From: Nitrospira sp. KM1
GTDB lineage: Bacteria; Nitrospirota; Nitrospiria; Nitrospirales; Nitrospiraceae
Reading direction: 5' to 3'
Assembly (NCBI RefSeq): GCF_011405515.1
Contig: NZ_AP022671.1
Location: forward strand, 4,207,501-4,271,500
Length of the DNA: 64,000 nucleotides
The position numbers and the translations under genes are program-made. The notes under the pieces were generated by a model, which did not search any database, was not told the origin of the DNA, and saw only the letters and a list, made by a program, of their open reading frames with translations. Positions 25,007 to 32,652 of the stretch are shown here, piece by piece (the stretch's first letter is position 1; the number at the start of each line of letters is the position of its first letter).

Positions 25007-26275
25007 ATGAAGATCTCCCGCCTCTGTGTAGCCGGACTAATTGGTCTCTTCATGGCGCCCTCCGTGGTCCGCGCGGTCGATCTAGACCCCAATCCTCTCG
25101 TATTATCCCCAATCGAGGCTCGCGTCCTCAGGGCTCCCCATCCCGTGCTTGGTGCGGATGATCGCATCCATCTTGCCTATGAGATCGCATTGGTCAATTC
25201 GAGTGCCTTATTGGTGACCGTCGAGAAGATCAGCGTATTGTCACCGGACCATAACCGGGCGGTAATTCAAGTCCTGCAAGGCGACACACTGGCGGCGGTG
25301 ATGTTTCGTCGCGGCGGCGAGGCGTTTGGTCGGCTCCTTCGTCCTTCTCATTCCGCTTTTGTATTCGTGGATGTGTCGTTTCCCAGGGGAACCCATCTTC
25401 CGCGCAGGCTCAATCATGAATTTACCCTGTCGTTGCAATCACGTGATCATGATCCCTCTGACCACAAAGATCTGCCCCCGCGTGACCCCAATGCTCCGCC
25501 GGAGGTCCCCCCTCCGCCGACCATGACGTTCATCGGTGACCCCACACGCGTAGAACACGACAGGCCGGTCATTGTATCGCCGCCTTTGCGCGGGCCACGA
25601 TGGTATGTTGGTAATGGTTGCTGTGCGGAGGTGAATGCGCATCGAGGCGCCGTCCTTCCGATCAACGGGACTCTTGATGTGCCGGAACGATTTGCCATCG
25701 ATTTCGTGCAATTGACATCGGACCTCCGTCTCTTCACCGGTGGCGGAAAGCGGTTGACCGACTATGCCTACTTTGGCAAGAAGGTCTATGCAGCCGCCGA
25801 CGGTGTGATCGTCGGTCTATTAGACGGCCTACCGGACAACCTCCCCGGCACTTTTCCGTCGGACCCGACGCTTCAGACCGCAGGAGGCAATCATGTCGTA
25901 GTGAACATCGGCGACGACAAGTTTGCATTCTACGCTCACATGCAACGCGGGAGCATTACTCGGCTGGGGCTGAGGATCGGTCAACGCGTCCGCACGGGGC
26001 AGGAGTTGGGACTGCTCGGGAATTCCGGCAACAGCGATGCGCCACATCTCCATTTTCACGTGATGGACGGGCCCGATCCCATCGATTCGAATGGGCTGCC
26101 GTTTCAATTCACGAATTTCGAGGGCCAAGGGCGAGGCACGGCTGAAGGAGAAGGTCTGTTGTTTATCGGGCAGCCGGTACCGATCGATCCAACCAGTCTC
26201 GCCGGTCCCCATAGCGAAGAGCTACCGTTGAATTTCCAAGTAGTGCACTTCCCACACGGCAGGCGAGATCAGTAA
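25007..26275 (+). CDS. Secreted M23-family metallopeptidase-like protein
   Basis: The 422-residue product has a signal peptide (residues 1-24), a beta-rich N-terminal domain and a C-terminal M23/LytM-type domain from about residue 215: VYAAADGVIVGLLDG, FAFYAHMQRGSI, GQELGLLGNSGNSDAPHLHFHVMDG. The HLHFH motif supplies one zinc ligand. The usual HxxxD site reads RFAID here, lacking the first His, as in a divergent M23 branch, so peptidoglycan-cleaving activity is uncertain. Proline-rich linker near residues 150-170. Confidence 0.8.
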   Translation: MKISRLCVAGLIGLFMAPSVVRAVDLDPNPLVLSPIEARVLRAPHPVLGADDRIHLAYEIALVNSSALLVTVEKISVLSPDHNRAVIQVLQGDTLAAVMFRRGGEAFGRLLRPSHSAFVFVDVSFPRGTHLPRRLNHEFTLSLQSRDHDPSDHKDLPPRDPNAPPEVPPPPTMTFIGDPTRVEHDRPVIVSPPLRGPRWYVGNGCCAEVNAHRGAVLPINGTLDVPERFAIDFVQLTSDLRLFTGGGKRLTDYAYFGKKVYAAADGVIVGLLDGLPDNLPGTFPSDPTLQTAGGNHVVVNIGDDKFAFYAHMQRGSITRLGLRIGQRVRTGQELGLLGNSGNSDAPHLHFHVMDGPDPIDSNGLPFQFTNFEGQGRGTAEGEGLLFIGQPVPIDPTSLAGPHSEELPLNFQVVHFPHGRRDQ

Positions 26276-26416
26276 GCAGTGGACAAAAACAGGATATCGA
26301 CTTTTTCAGACCAAGATTATAGAAAACTATTGTTTGACGTCGAACGATCCTCGCATCTGAGCTCTTCGCTCATTACTCTTCCATAGGCGCTCGGCAATGC
26401 ATGATTTCTCAGGAGG

Positions 26417-26600
26417 ATCAGCCGTCGTTGAACGGATGGTCCGTGCGTGTCGATGTCAATGAATGGCTCCGCAGAACAATTGGCAACATGGCACACCGAA
26501 CTCGGAGCTCCAGCTGTTCCCGTCCGACCGTGCCAATCCGTGAAATAGTCCCTCATCTGATGGTAGATGCTGCTTGCCTCGCGATCGATTTCAGCCCAGG
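26417..26600. pseudogene. Fragments of deaminase 3' end and xthA
   Basis: 26479-26570 match the nucleoside-deaminase gene at 23893-23985 at high identity (GAACAATTGGCAACATGGC and on) but quickly hit a stop. 26575-26600 (CTCGCGATCGATTTCAGCCCA) match xthA, and 26417-26462 resemble xthA again. It is a composite remnant with no working gene. Nothing else is seen between 26276 and 26661. Confidence 0.65.
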
Positions 26601-26661
26601 ACCGAACCAAAGTGGCTGTGATCTTATTTGGAAGCTCCGCTGCGCGACGCGTGGCGGCGCT

Positions 26662-26958
26662 TCACGCTGCAGGTCGAACTTTTACTTTGAGACGTACTTC
26701 CGCTCCCAAGCGTGCGAGGAGATCGATCAGTGCGTCCGTGCTAAACAGGTCGATCCGTCCACGAAGTAGATCGCTCACACGGGGCTGCGTAACGCCAAGA
26801 ATCTTGGCTGCGGCCTTCTGCTTGAGACGGCGGGATGTGATAAGTTTCTGCACCTGAATCATGAGGTCCGCACGGACCAATAAATGTTCGGCTTCCTCGC
26901 GGGGAAAGCCAATGTCTCGGAAGACATTGCCGCTGGATTTTGTCATCTTGAGCTTCAT
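26662..26958 (-). CDS. XRE-type antitoxin (HigA-like)
   Basis: The 98-residue protein starts at the ATG at 26958 (MKLKMTKSSGNVF) and has a helix-turn-helix at about residues 40-65 (RLKQKAAAKILGVTQPRVSDLL). It matches the antitoxins paired with Gp49/HigB-like toxins, which bind their own promoter and the toxin. It lies just downstream of a toxin gene that is broken by a frameshift, so it is probably an orphan antitoxin. The frame opens a few codons earlier at 26973. Confidence 0.85.
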   Translation of the reverse strand: MKLKMTKSSGNVFRDIGFPREEAEHLLVRADLMIQVQKLITSRRLKQKAAAKILGVTQPRVSDLLRGRIDLFSTDALIDLLARLGAEVRLKVKVRPAA

Positions 26959-26988
26959 GTCACTTCTCCCCATATGCTGATCTCCCGC

Positions 26989-27320
26989 TCAACAGTGAGC
27001 CAGGAGGGCTTGATAGCGTTGCCTTGCGAGATTGACATCATGCTGCGACGTTTTTCTGGTCCGTTTTGGGAACGCATGGAGCACATAGATGGCTTCTGCA
27101 AATTTCGCCACGTAACAGACACGGTGTTCCACGGCGGTATGCACTCTGATCTCATATACGCCCGAGCCAATCGACGGCATCGGCTTGAAGTCGGCCGGGT
27201 CCAGCCCCTGTTGTACCTGCCTGAGCTGAAACCGGCTAACCGCCTGGCATCCTGCGGAAACGCCTGAAGGTCACTGCGCGACGATCCAAGCCATACGATC
27301 GGTTTTGACTCACGACGCAT
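26989..27320 (-). pseudogene. Gp49/HigB-like toxin with frameshift
   Basis: The first part from 27320 reads SSRSDLQAFPQDARRLAGF. The second part reads QLRQVQQGLDPADFKP, then MPSIGSGVYEIRVHTAVEHR and HAFPKRTRKTSQHDV, the conserved core of phage-derived Gp49-like toxins. The two parts are in different frames; loss of one T in the run at about 27226 (GGTTTCAG for GGTTTTCAG) explains it. The toxin is probably inactive unless frameshifting rescues it. Antitoxin follows 30 bp later. Confidence 0.85.
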
Positions 27321-27374
27321 AATATGCGAGTTTTAGTATATCCATGTCCATCGAGGGCCTAATAACAGGGACAT

Positions 27375-27435
27375 TCTGTCGATGACCAGCGGTGCGTGAT
27401 CTGATGGTAATGTTTTCCCTTCCGTGCTTCGCGAT
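27375..27435 (-). pseudogene. xthA fragment (copy 11)
   Basis: CGATGACCAGCGGTGCGTGAT, GGTAATGTTTTCCCTTCCG and TTCGCGATCGGCTGAG match the xthA 3' region, same orientation as the rest. Confidence 0.65.
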
Positions 27436-27566
27436 CGGCTGAGCGAAAGAGTTATCAAGCCGTCCGGTTTGGTCATGTCGGATTGCATCAGGCTTGACCC
27501 CATCACCAAGAAAGCTCTATAGGGATTGAGCGTCGAAATGTCGGCCCGAGCCGGAAGACGGATCTC

Positions 27567-29006
27567 GTGGAAAGAGGAAAGAACATCGACGAGAATAACC
27601 GTAATCAATCGCGTCGAGACTTTGTGGCCCACGGGACTAAGGCGGTGGCCAGCCTTGGTATAGGTGCACTTCTGGGCAACCTTGGCAATTGGGTGCTTTC
27701 ATATGCTACCGACAAGGAGCCAATTAAGCATAACTTGGAAGAGTCCGTCGTGTCGCCTGTGGCCTCTGGCGAGCGCCGACGTGTTCCGATCGCAAAGGAG
27801 AAACTGATGCTCTCAACAGATGCGTTTTTCGAGGAGCAGGCGATGCGCACACTCGCCCATATTCAGTTCGGTGGGGCGGACTTGGGCGAATGCATCATGA
27901 CGATGCAACGCGTGCCGCCCGGGGACATGGCGGCGTGGCATCGCGAATGGACTGCCACAGCGGATCGGGTCGCCGCCATCGGCGACACCTGCGCCGCCGC
28001 CGGGCACTCCATTAGCGCGCGGGAAGCGTACTTGCGCGCCTCCAACTACTACCGCACCTCCTATCTGATGCTGTTCGGCACCCCCGTATCTCCCGATTTG
28101 GTGCGCGCGTTCGAACGCGAATCTTCGACCTTCCGTGAGTTTGCTTCTCGTGCGGACCCTCCGCTTGAGCCGGTGGAGATCCCCTACGAGGGTACCACGC
28201 TGCCCGGTTACTTCTGCCCATCCGCACGGGCCAAGGGCCCCGGCCGGACGCTGATCGCCACCAATGGCTACGACTCGACCGTCCACGAGATGTATTTCGC
28301 GTTCGCGGTCGCCGCAAACCGGCGCGGTTATCACTGTCTTCTGTTCGACGGTCCGGGACAGGGCCGTGCTCTCATCAAGCAGCGTCTGCCAATCCGGCCG
28401 GACTGGGAAAACGTCATTCGCCCAGTCGTCGACTATGCGCTGACACGCCCGGAAGTCGATCCCGCACGGCTTGCGCTCGCGGGTTGGAGCTTTGGCGGCT
28501 ACCTCTCATTGCGCGGCGCCAGCGGAGAGCCCCGGCTTGGCGCTTGTATCGCGGATCCCGCCTTGATCGGACTCTGGGGACCGATGAAAAAAATGTTTGC
28601 GGATTTGCCGCCCGATGCGCTGGCCAATCCGCGCGCAGCCGATCCTGCGCTGTTTGCACCCTACAGGGAGCGTATCGAATCCTCGCCGGTCATGCGCTGG
28701 AAAGTCGTGCAGCGGGCGTTCTGGGTGCACGGCATCGAGTCGCTCGCCGACTATCTCGCAATCGCCCGCGAGTTCGACAACCAACAAGCCGCTCGATCGA
28801 TCCGGTGCCCGGTGTTTCTCGCGTATGAGGAGAATGACGATCTGGCAGCAACCGCTCCACAAGTTTTCGACGCGATGACCGGTCAGAAGACACTTGTCCG
28901 CTTTCTCGCAAACGAGGGCGCCGACGGTCATTGTGCCATGAAGGCGCGTTCGCTCTTCCATCAACGAATGTTCGATTGGCTCGACGGCGTGCTCGGCGGG
29001 AAGTGA
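27567..29006 (+). CDS. Tat-exported alpha/beta hydrolase
   Basis: The 479-residue protein has a twin-arginine signal (NQSRRDFVAHGTKAVASLG, residues 13-31, then a hydrophobic stretch). It matches the DUF1100/2,6-dihydroxypseudooxynicotine-hydrolase-like branch of serine hydrolases, with FDGPGQGRAL (oxyanion region) and the nucleophile elbow LAGWSFGGYLSL. An acid in YEENDD and a His in GADGHCAMK would complete the triad. The fold includes a helical N-terminal domain. It probably hydrolyses a carbon-carbon or ester bond in the periplasm; the substrate is unknown. The start codon is GTG. Confidence 0.85.
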   Translation: MERGKNIDENNRNQSRRDFVAHGTKAVASLGIGALLGNLGNWVLSYATDKEPIKHNLEESVVSPVASGERRRVPIAKEKLMLSTDAFFEEQAMRTLAHIQFGGADLGECIMTMQRVPPGDMAAWHREWTATADRVAAIGDTCAAAGHSISAREAYLRASNYYRTSYLMLFGTPVSPDLVRAFERESSTFREFASRADPPLEPVEIPYEGTTLPGYFCPSARAKGPGRTLIATNGYDSTVHEMYFAFAVAANRRGYHCLLFDGPGQGRALIKQRLPIRPDWENVIRPVVDYALTRPEVDPARLALAGWSFGGYLSLRGASGEPRLGACIADPALIGLWGPMKKMFADLPPDALANPRAADPALFAPYRERIESSPVMRWKVVQRAFWVHGIESLADYLAIAREFDNQQAARSIRCPVFLAYEENDDLAATAPQVFDAMTGQKTLVRFLANEGADGHCAMKARSLFHQRMFDWLDGVLGGK

Positions 29007-29115
29007 TTGAAGCAGACACTCCGGTTACGTAGAGCCACCTCATACGTGAGGGATGAACTGGGGGAATTCTGGATTGTTTGATGATTCAACCGCGCTTGAA
29101 GGGAAATTATTCAGA

Positions 29116-29487
29116 ATGAAAACGGTGTTTACTGCATGCACGCCAATTCTGACCGTGCGTGACATCACTAAAGCGAAGAGCTTCTTTGTCCACAATCTTG
29201 GCTTCACCCTGGACTTCGACTGGGGAGCGCCACCGACCTATGCCGGACTTCACCGGGACGCGGTATGCATTCACTTGATCCAGGAAGGAGCTTCGCGGCA
29301 AAAGGCCGGTACCGGAAATATTACGATTTTGTCGAACGAGGTCGACGAACTGTTTATCCAATGCCAACGCAATGGCGTTGACATCGTTGTTCCCCCAGAA
29401 GATCGTCCTTATGGCCTGCGCGACTTCGCCTTTCGAGACCCGGATGGGAATGTCATCAATGTGGGATGCGACGCGCTTGTAAAATGA
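29116..29487 (+). CDS. VOC (glyoxalase/bleomycin-resistance-like) protein
   Basis: The 123-residue protein has the duplicated beta-alpha-beta-beta-beta pattern: TPILTVRDITKAKSFFVHNLGF at the start and YGLRDFAFRDPDGNVINVG at the end, with the metal-site Glu/His positions partly kept. VOC proteins include dioxygenases, isomerases and drug-binding proteins, and the specific role is open. An upstream start at 29053 is possible, but the ATG at 29116 fits the family. Confidence 0.85.
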   Translation: MKTVFTACTPILTVRDITKAKSFFVHNLGFTLDFDWGAPPTYAGLHRDAVCIHLIQEGASRQKAGTGNITILSNEVDELFIQCQRNGVDIVVPPEDRPYGLRDFAFRDPDGNVINVGCDALVK

Positions 29488-29612
29488 CAGACCGATTAAA
29501 CAACCGACGGCACCCCTACGAGGCGTCTGGATTATGAATGACTTCTCGATTTACTTGACAGAAAGATCCTACACAACTGATTGAACTGCGAAAGGGTGAC
29601 AAATTACAGAGA

Positions 29613-30026
29613 CTACTCTGAGCCCTCTTTCTTCTCACGTTTCGGAAAAGGGAGTAGCTTCGTCCTATCGCGGATAACCGACACCTGGCTGCCATATATG
29701 TCCCGCAAGGCTTGCTCTATTTCAGGTTCTAATTGGTGGAATAGCTTGCCCCCAAGTCCAGCTGACCGGAATATCAGATCTACCACGATCATCTCTTCAT
29801 AAAGTCGAGCGCCGAGATGGGTATAGGAGAGGTCGCCTTTGGCAATGGCATGAAGGGATGATATCAAATGGTCTTCATGGATATGGGGAACAACAAATTG
29901 TACGTGATCAAAGCTTTGGCAACCAGCGAACGCTGTGAATGCTAGAAAAAGCATCACTAAAGACCATCCAGCTTTTTCCCGCCATTTTGTCTGATTTCGA
30001 TTCTGTTGGATCATGAATAGGTACAT
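29613..30026 (-). CDS. Small lipoprotein, hypothetical
   Basis: From the ATG at 30026 the product has a signal sequence KAGWSLVMLFLAFTAFAGC with lipobox FAGC. The mature part has about 100 residues with DHVQFVVPHIHEDHLISS and a basic tail. No family recognised. The long upstream extension of the frame is not credible. It lies next to a REP-like motif. Confidence 0.65.
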   Translation of the reverse strand: MYLFMIQQNRNQTKWREKAGWSLVMLFLAFTAFAGCQSFDHVQFVVPHIHEDHLISSLHAIAKGDLSYTHLGARLYEEMIVVDLIFRSAGLGGKLFHQLEPEIEQALRDIYGSQVSVIRDRTKLLPFPKREKKEGSE

Positions 30027-30131
30027 AGCGATCCAGAACGATTCTTTTTGACCACTGCGAGGGTACGTCAAAACCCGCAGGAAAATCGATCGAGACAAGC
30101 AGGTTCCACCGGAACACGGAATTACAGTCGA

Positions 30132-30345
30132 GAAAAGGGGACAGACTGAATACAATTACGCCCGAGCCTGTGCAACTCATCGCTGCTTCTCCAATCGCGA
30201 CGCAATGCGCGAATCGACCGCTGCCCCAGCCGGTATCGAACGGTTGGTCAGGGCTATCAATATCGATGACCAGCGATGCGTGATCCGGGGTAAGGGATTT
30301 ACTTACGCACCTCGCGCGATTGATTTCGATCCAGACAACGCGGGG
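30132..30345 (-). pseudogene. REP-like motif and xthA 3'-end fragment (copy 12)
   Basis: GAAAAGGGGACAGACTGAAT at 30132 is followed from 30178 by one of the best-preserved xthA tails. The minus strand reads SRLEKQR and a stop, and the fragment stops at CCAGACAACGCGGGG on the internal side. It closely resembles the intact gene (ATCGAACGGTTGG, GGGCTATCAATATCGATGACC). Confidence 0.8.
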
Positions 30346-30593
30346 TGCCTAATGTATTCAGGCGAGAAGGTGGGGACTAATCGTCTAAGCAAGTTCTCAA
30401 CGCGTAACCAGATTCTGGTTCAAGCCTGGGAAGGCTACTTGCTTCATTTGGCCTCATGAGACCTATCAGTAGAAACTCGGCCTAGAATGTAGCCTGAAAG
30501 TCCTCCAAGCAGCGCAGCCAATTCTTTCCCTTCAAGAATTCCGGTGATGCCGAATAAGATAATCGCGATAACTAGAGAAAAAAGAGTGAGAAA

Positions 30594-31078
30594 TTAAATG
30601 CCAGATTGACCAGAGAATATTGCTTGCCGCATCTTCTCGTCTCTGAATGCGAGAACAAAAAAGCCGAATATCAAGACTCCAACCAGAATGGCGAAGGTCA
30701 GGCTCATCTTTGACTTGAACTCCTGTCTCTTAAGTTCTCGATTCAGCAAATTATTAATGTTGTTTGGTCTCGCTTCTCCATCGCAATCGTTTCAAGAATT
30801 GACATGGAAAGCTTAGGTTGTTCGTTCAGTGCTTTGCAGGAAGGAGCTTCAACCACAAAAGTATCAAGGAAGGCATCTCGACGTTCTGCTACAAGGCGTT
30901 CCCTGGTTTCAGGTTCTCGGCCGAGCTCATCTACCTTTATCCAGTCAGTCGAACCGCCAATCTTCTTAATGCGATCTCCCATACGTTTAAGCCAAGTATC
31001 CTTAATGGGTTTATTTGTGAAAGCAACTTCTCGAATTTCTAAGTCTCTTATGTTCTCAAAGCGAAACTCTTGTGGCAT
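30594..31078 (-). pseudogene. Frame-broken protein with C-terminal membrane helix
   Basis: An open frame from the ATG at 31078 gives MPQEFRFENIRDLEIREVAF and ends near 30743. A second frame continues without a start to 30594: NNINNLLNRELKRQEFKSK, then a clear membrane helix MSLTFAILVGVLIFGFFVLAF. A one-base shift around 30760 would join them. The 5' end overlaps the previous gene by 23 bp, so even that junction may be a frameshift. It might be one decayed protein with the lipoprotein upstream. Family unknown. Confidence 0.45.
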
Positions 31079-31280
31079 CTATTTCAAGATCCAATACACC
31101 ATCGAATCGTTTTTGAACGGCTGTCACGGTATCGACAAGCTTCACGTCTGATGCCGCTTTGGTGGCAGCTTGCCCTTGTTTGTCGCGTGACTGATTGTAT
31201 AGATAGCAGCCGGAAAGCATGACCATCATTAGGCCTATGGAAAGATGTGACCAAGGAAGCCGATCCAGGACAATGTTCAT
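31056..31280 (-). CDS. Small lipoprotein
   Basis: From the ATG at 31280, preceded by GGGAGGGACT, the 74-residue product has a hydrophobic signal with lipobox MLSGC at about residue 25, then a helical segment VKLVDTVTAVQKRFDGVLDL. It lies 43 bp downstream of the pYEATS-like gene on the same strand and is probably co-transcribed with it. Function unknown. Confidence 0.6.
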   Translation of the reverse strand: MNIVLDRLPWSHLSIGLMMVMLSGCYLYNQSRDKQGQAATKAASDVKLVDTVTAVQKRFDGVLDLEIDATRVSL

Positions 31281-31322
31281 AGTCCCTCCCTGAGAATGGC
31301 CTTCGTGGATATCTTCAAACAT

Positions 31323-32219
31323 CTATCGGGACTTCCACGGCTCCCAGGCGTCCGGATGCTCTGACAAATCGAGTTCAAGTTTGGTTCCGTCATCGCATAC
31401 CGCTCCCACCGTGAATGCACCCCAGGACGTCAAGTTGAGCAGCGCTTTCCCCTCAATAACAGGGACTAAAGGGTCGTATTTCCCAAATGACTGATGAATA
31501 TAGAACTGAACTGTGCCGGTAAGAGGACGGAGGGGATCCATAGAAATCACTCGTAAAGATATGGACGCCGTGTCGCCTAAATCCGTTAAGCGGGTAACTT
31601 CCGCGTCTAGCCTACGGCCGTTTGCTTCGGCTTTCCCGTCAAACTTACCTTTCCATGGATCGTCAGTCTTAAACGCTGCATCGACTAGCGCTTTGTCGAG
31701 GTGCGGTACGGACGCTGGGACTGGTTTTCCCAGATCATCTTCTTTTATGCCGTATTGGATTGCGTCTTTTGTTGCCAGTACGACTTTTTTCGTCTGTTCT
31801 GCGGATGCTCGGGTTTCGAGAACGACCTGTTTGGTTTCCTCAACAGATTCCCTTGATTGCTCGGCTTCCGCTTTAGCTTCCTGGGCAGTAGTTCTTGCAT
31901 CCTTCGCAATTTGAAGAACTTTTTCACTCAAGGTTGTAATGAGGCGCTGGGCTGAGATTGCCCCAAGCAAACAATACCCAGCAAAAACAAGGTATTTGTC
32001 GATTCTTGCTGCTGAGCCATCCGTAAGCGCCTGCAGGACATTGCTTGACACTGTAGTGAGAAGGACTGGGATTAGAAAGGAAGCAGATACACCGATGACA
32101 CAATTCCATTTGAAGGCCTCCCAGCTCCGTTCATCTTTATTCAGCGCGGTGCTTGCAGCAGCACCAAGGAGTCCGGCGGTCACCATGATTGGCACGATTT
32201 GAAGAATTCCTTCAATCAT
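31323..32219 (-). CDS. Membrane-anchored coiled-coil protein with pYEATS-like domain
   Basis: The 298-residue protein has three membrane helices (about residues 5-24, 40-62, 76-95), a long coiled coil rich in Glu, Lys and Ala (100-155), and a C-terminal beta-rich domain from about 195. This domain reads ISLRVISMDPLRPLTGTVQF and LNLTSWGAFTVGAVCDDGTK, with LELDLSE near the end. I recognise it as a prokaryotic YEATS (pYEATS) domain, thought to be an immunoglobulin-like sensor in bacterial conflict and signalling proteins. The domain name is from memory and should be checked. It is divergent from the papain-hydrolase gene, with about 430 bp between. Confidence 0.75.
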   Translation of the reverse strand: MIEGILQIVPIMVTAGLLGAAASTALNKDERSWEAFKWNCVIGVSASFLIPVLLTTVSSNVLQALTDGSAARIDKYLVFAGYCLLGAISAQRLITTLSEKVLQIAKDARTTAQEAKAEAEQSRESVEETKQVVLETRASAEQTKKVVLATKDAIQYGIKEDDLGKPVPASVPHLDKALVDAAFKTDDPWKGKFDGKAEANGRRLDAEVTRLTDLGDTASISLRVISMDPLRPLTGTVQFYIHQSFGKYDPLVPVIEGKALLNLTSWGAFTVGAVCDDGTKLELDLSEHPDAWEPWKSR

Positions 32220-32652
32220 GTATCTCCTATTCTATTCAGCCCCGTGAATCAAATTTTGGTCGCTCCGCCCATACAGCAAACATTGGGCCGCAGCGCATGA
32301 CTTCTATTTGTCAGCAATCCGCGGGTTCTACTTACGTAGTGACTTGTGAGATGCGAAATACTGAATCCATTTTTTCGACACAGAATCCTATTAGATTCTT
32401 TTTGCGAATCGATTAGGAACGGAGGTAACAGGTGGACTGGTTTATAGGCCCGCACTCTTCGAAAGCCTAGTAGTCAGAAGTTTCTCCCAAACAGCACGCC
32501 CAATCACTGGATCCCGCCTCGACCGGCTTCTACAGTCTGCTCATCAAAGTCATATCTGCGGACGAGTTCTCGAATTGCGGCGACAGCTGGCATTGAAGTT
32601 GATAGGTGTGCCGCGATGTTTAGGGCATTCAGTGGACTGCCAAGGAGGACAT

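Noticed and set aside
8000-30400. Chromosomal integron with attC-like repeats between single-gene cassettes
   Set aside because: Gene content looks cassette-like and the repeats share orientation, but genes lie on both strands, the repeats are clearly pieces of the xthA coding end, and I found no convincing paired R/L core boxes or integrase. An attC covariance search would settle it.
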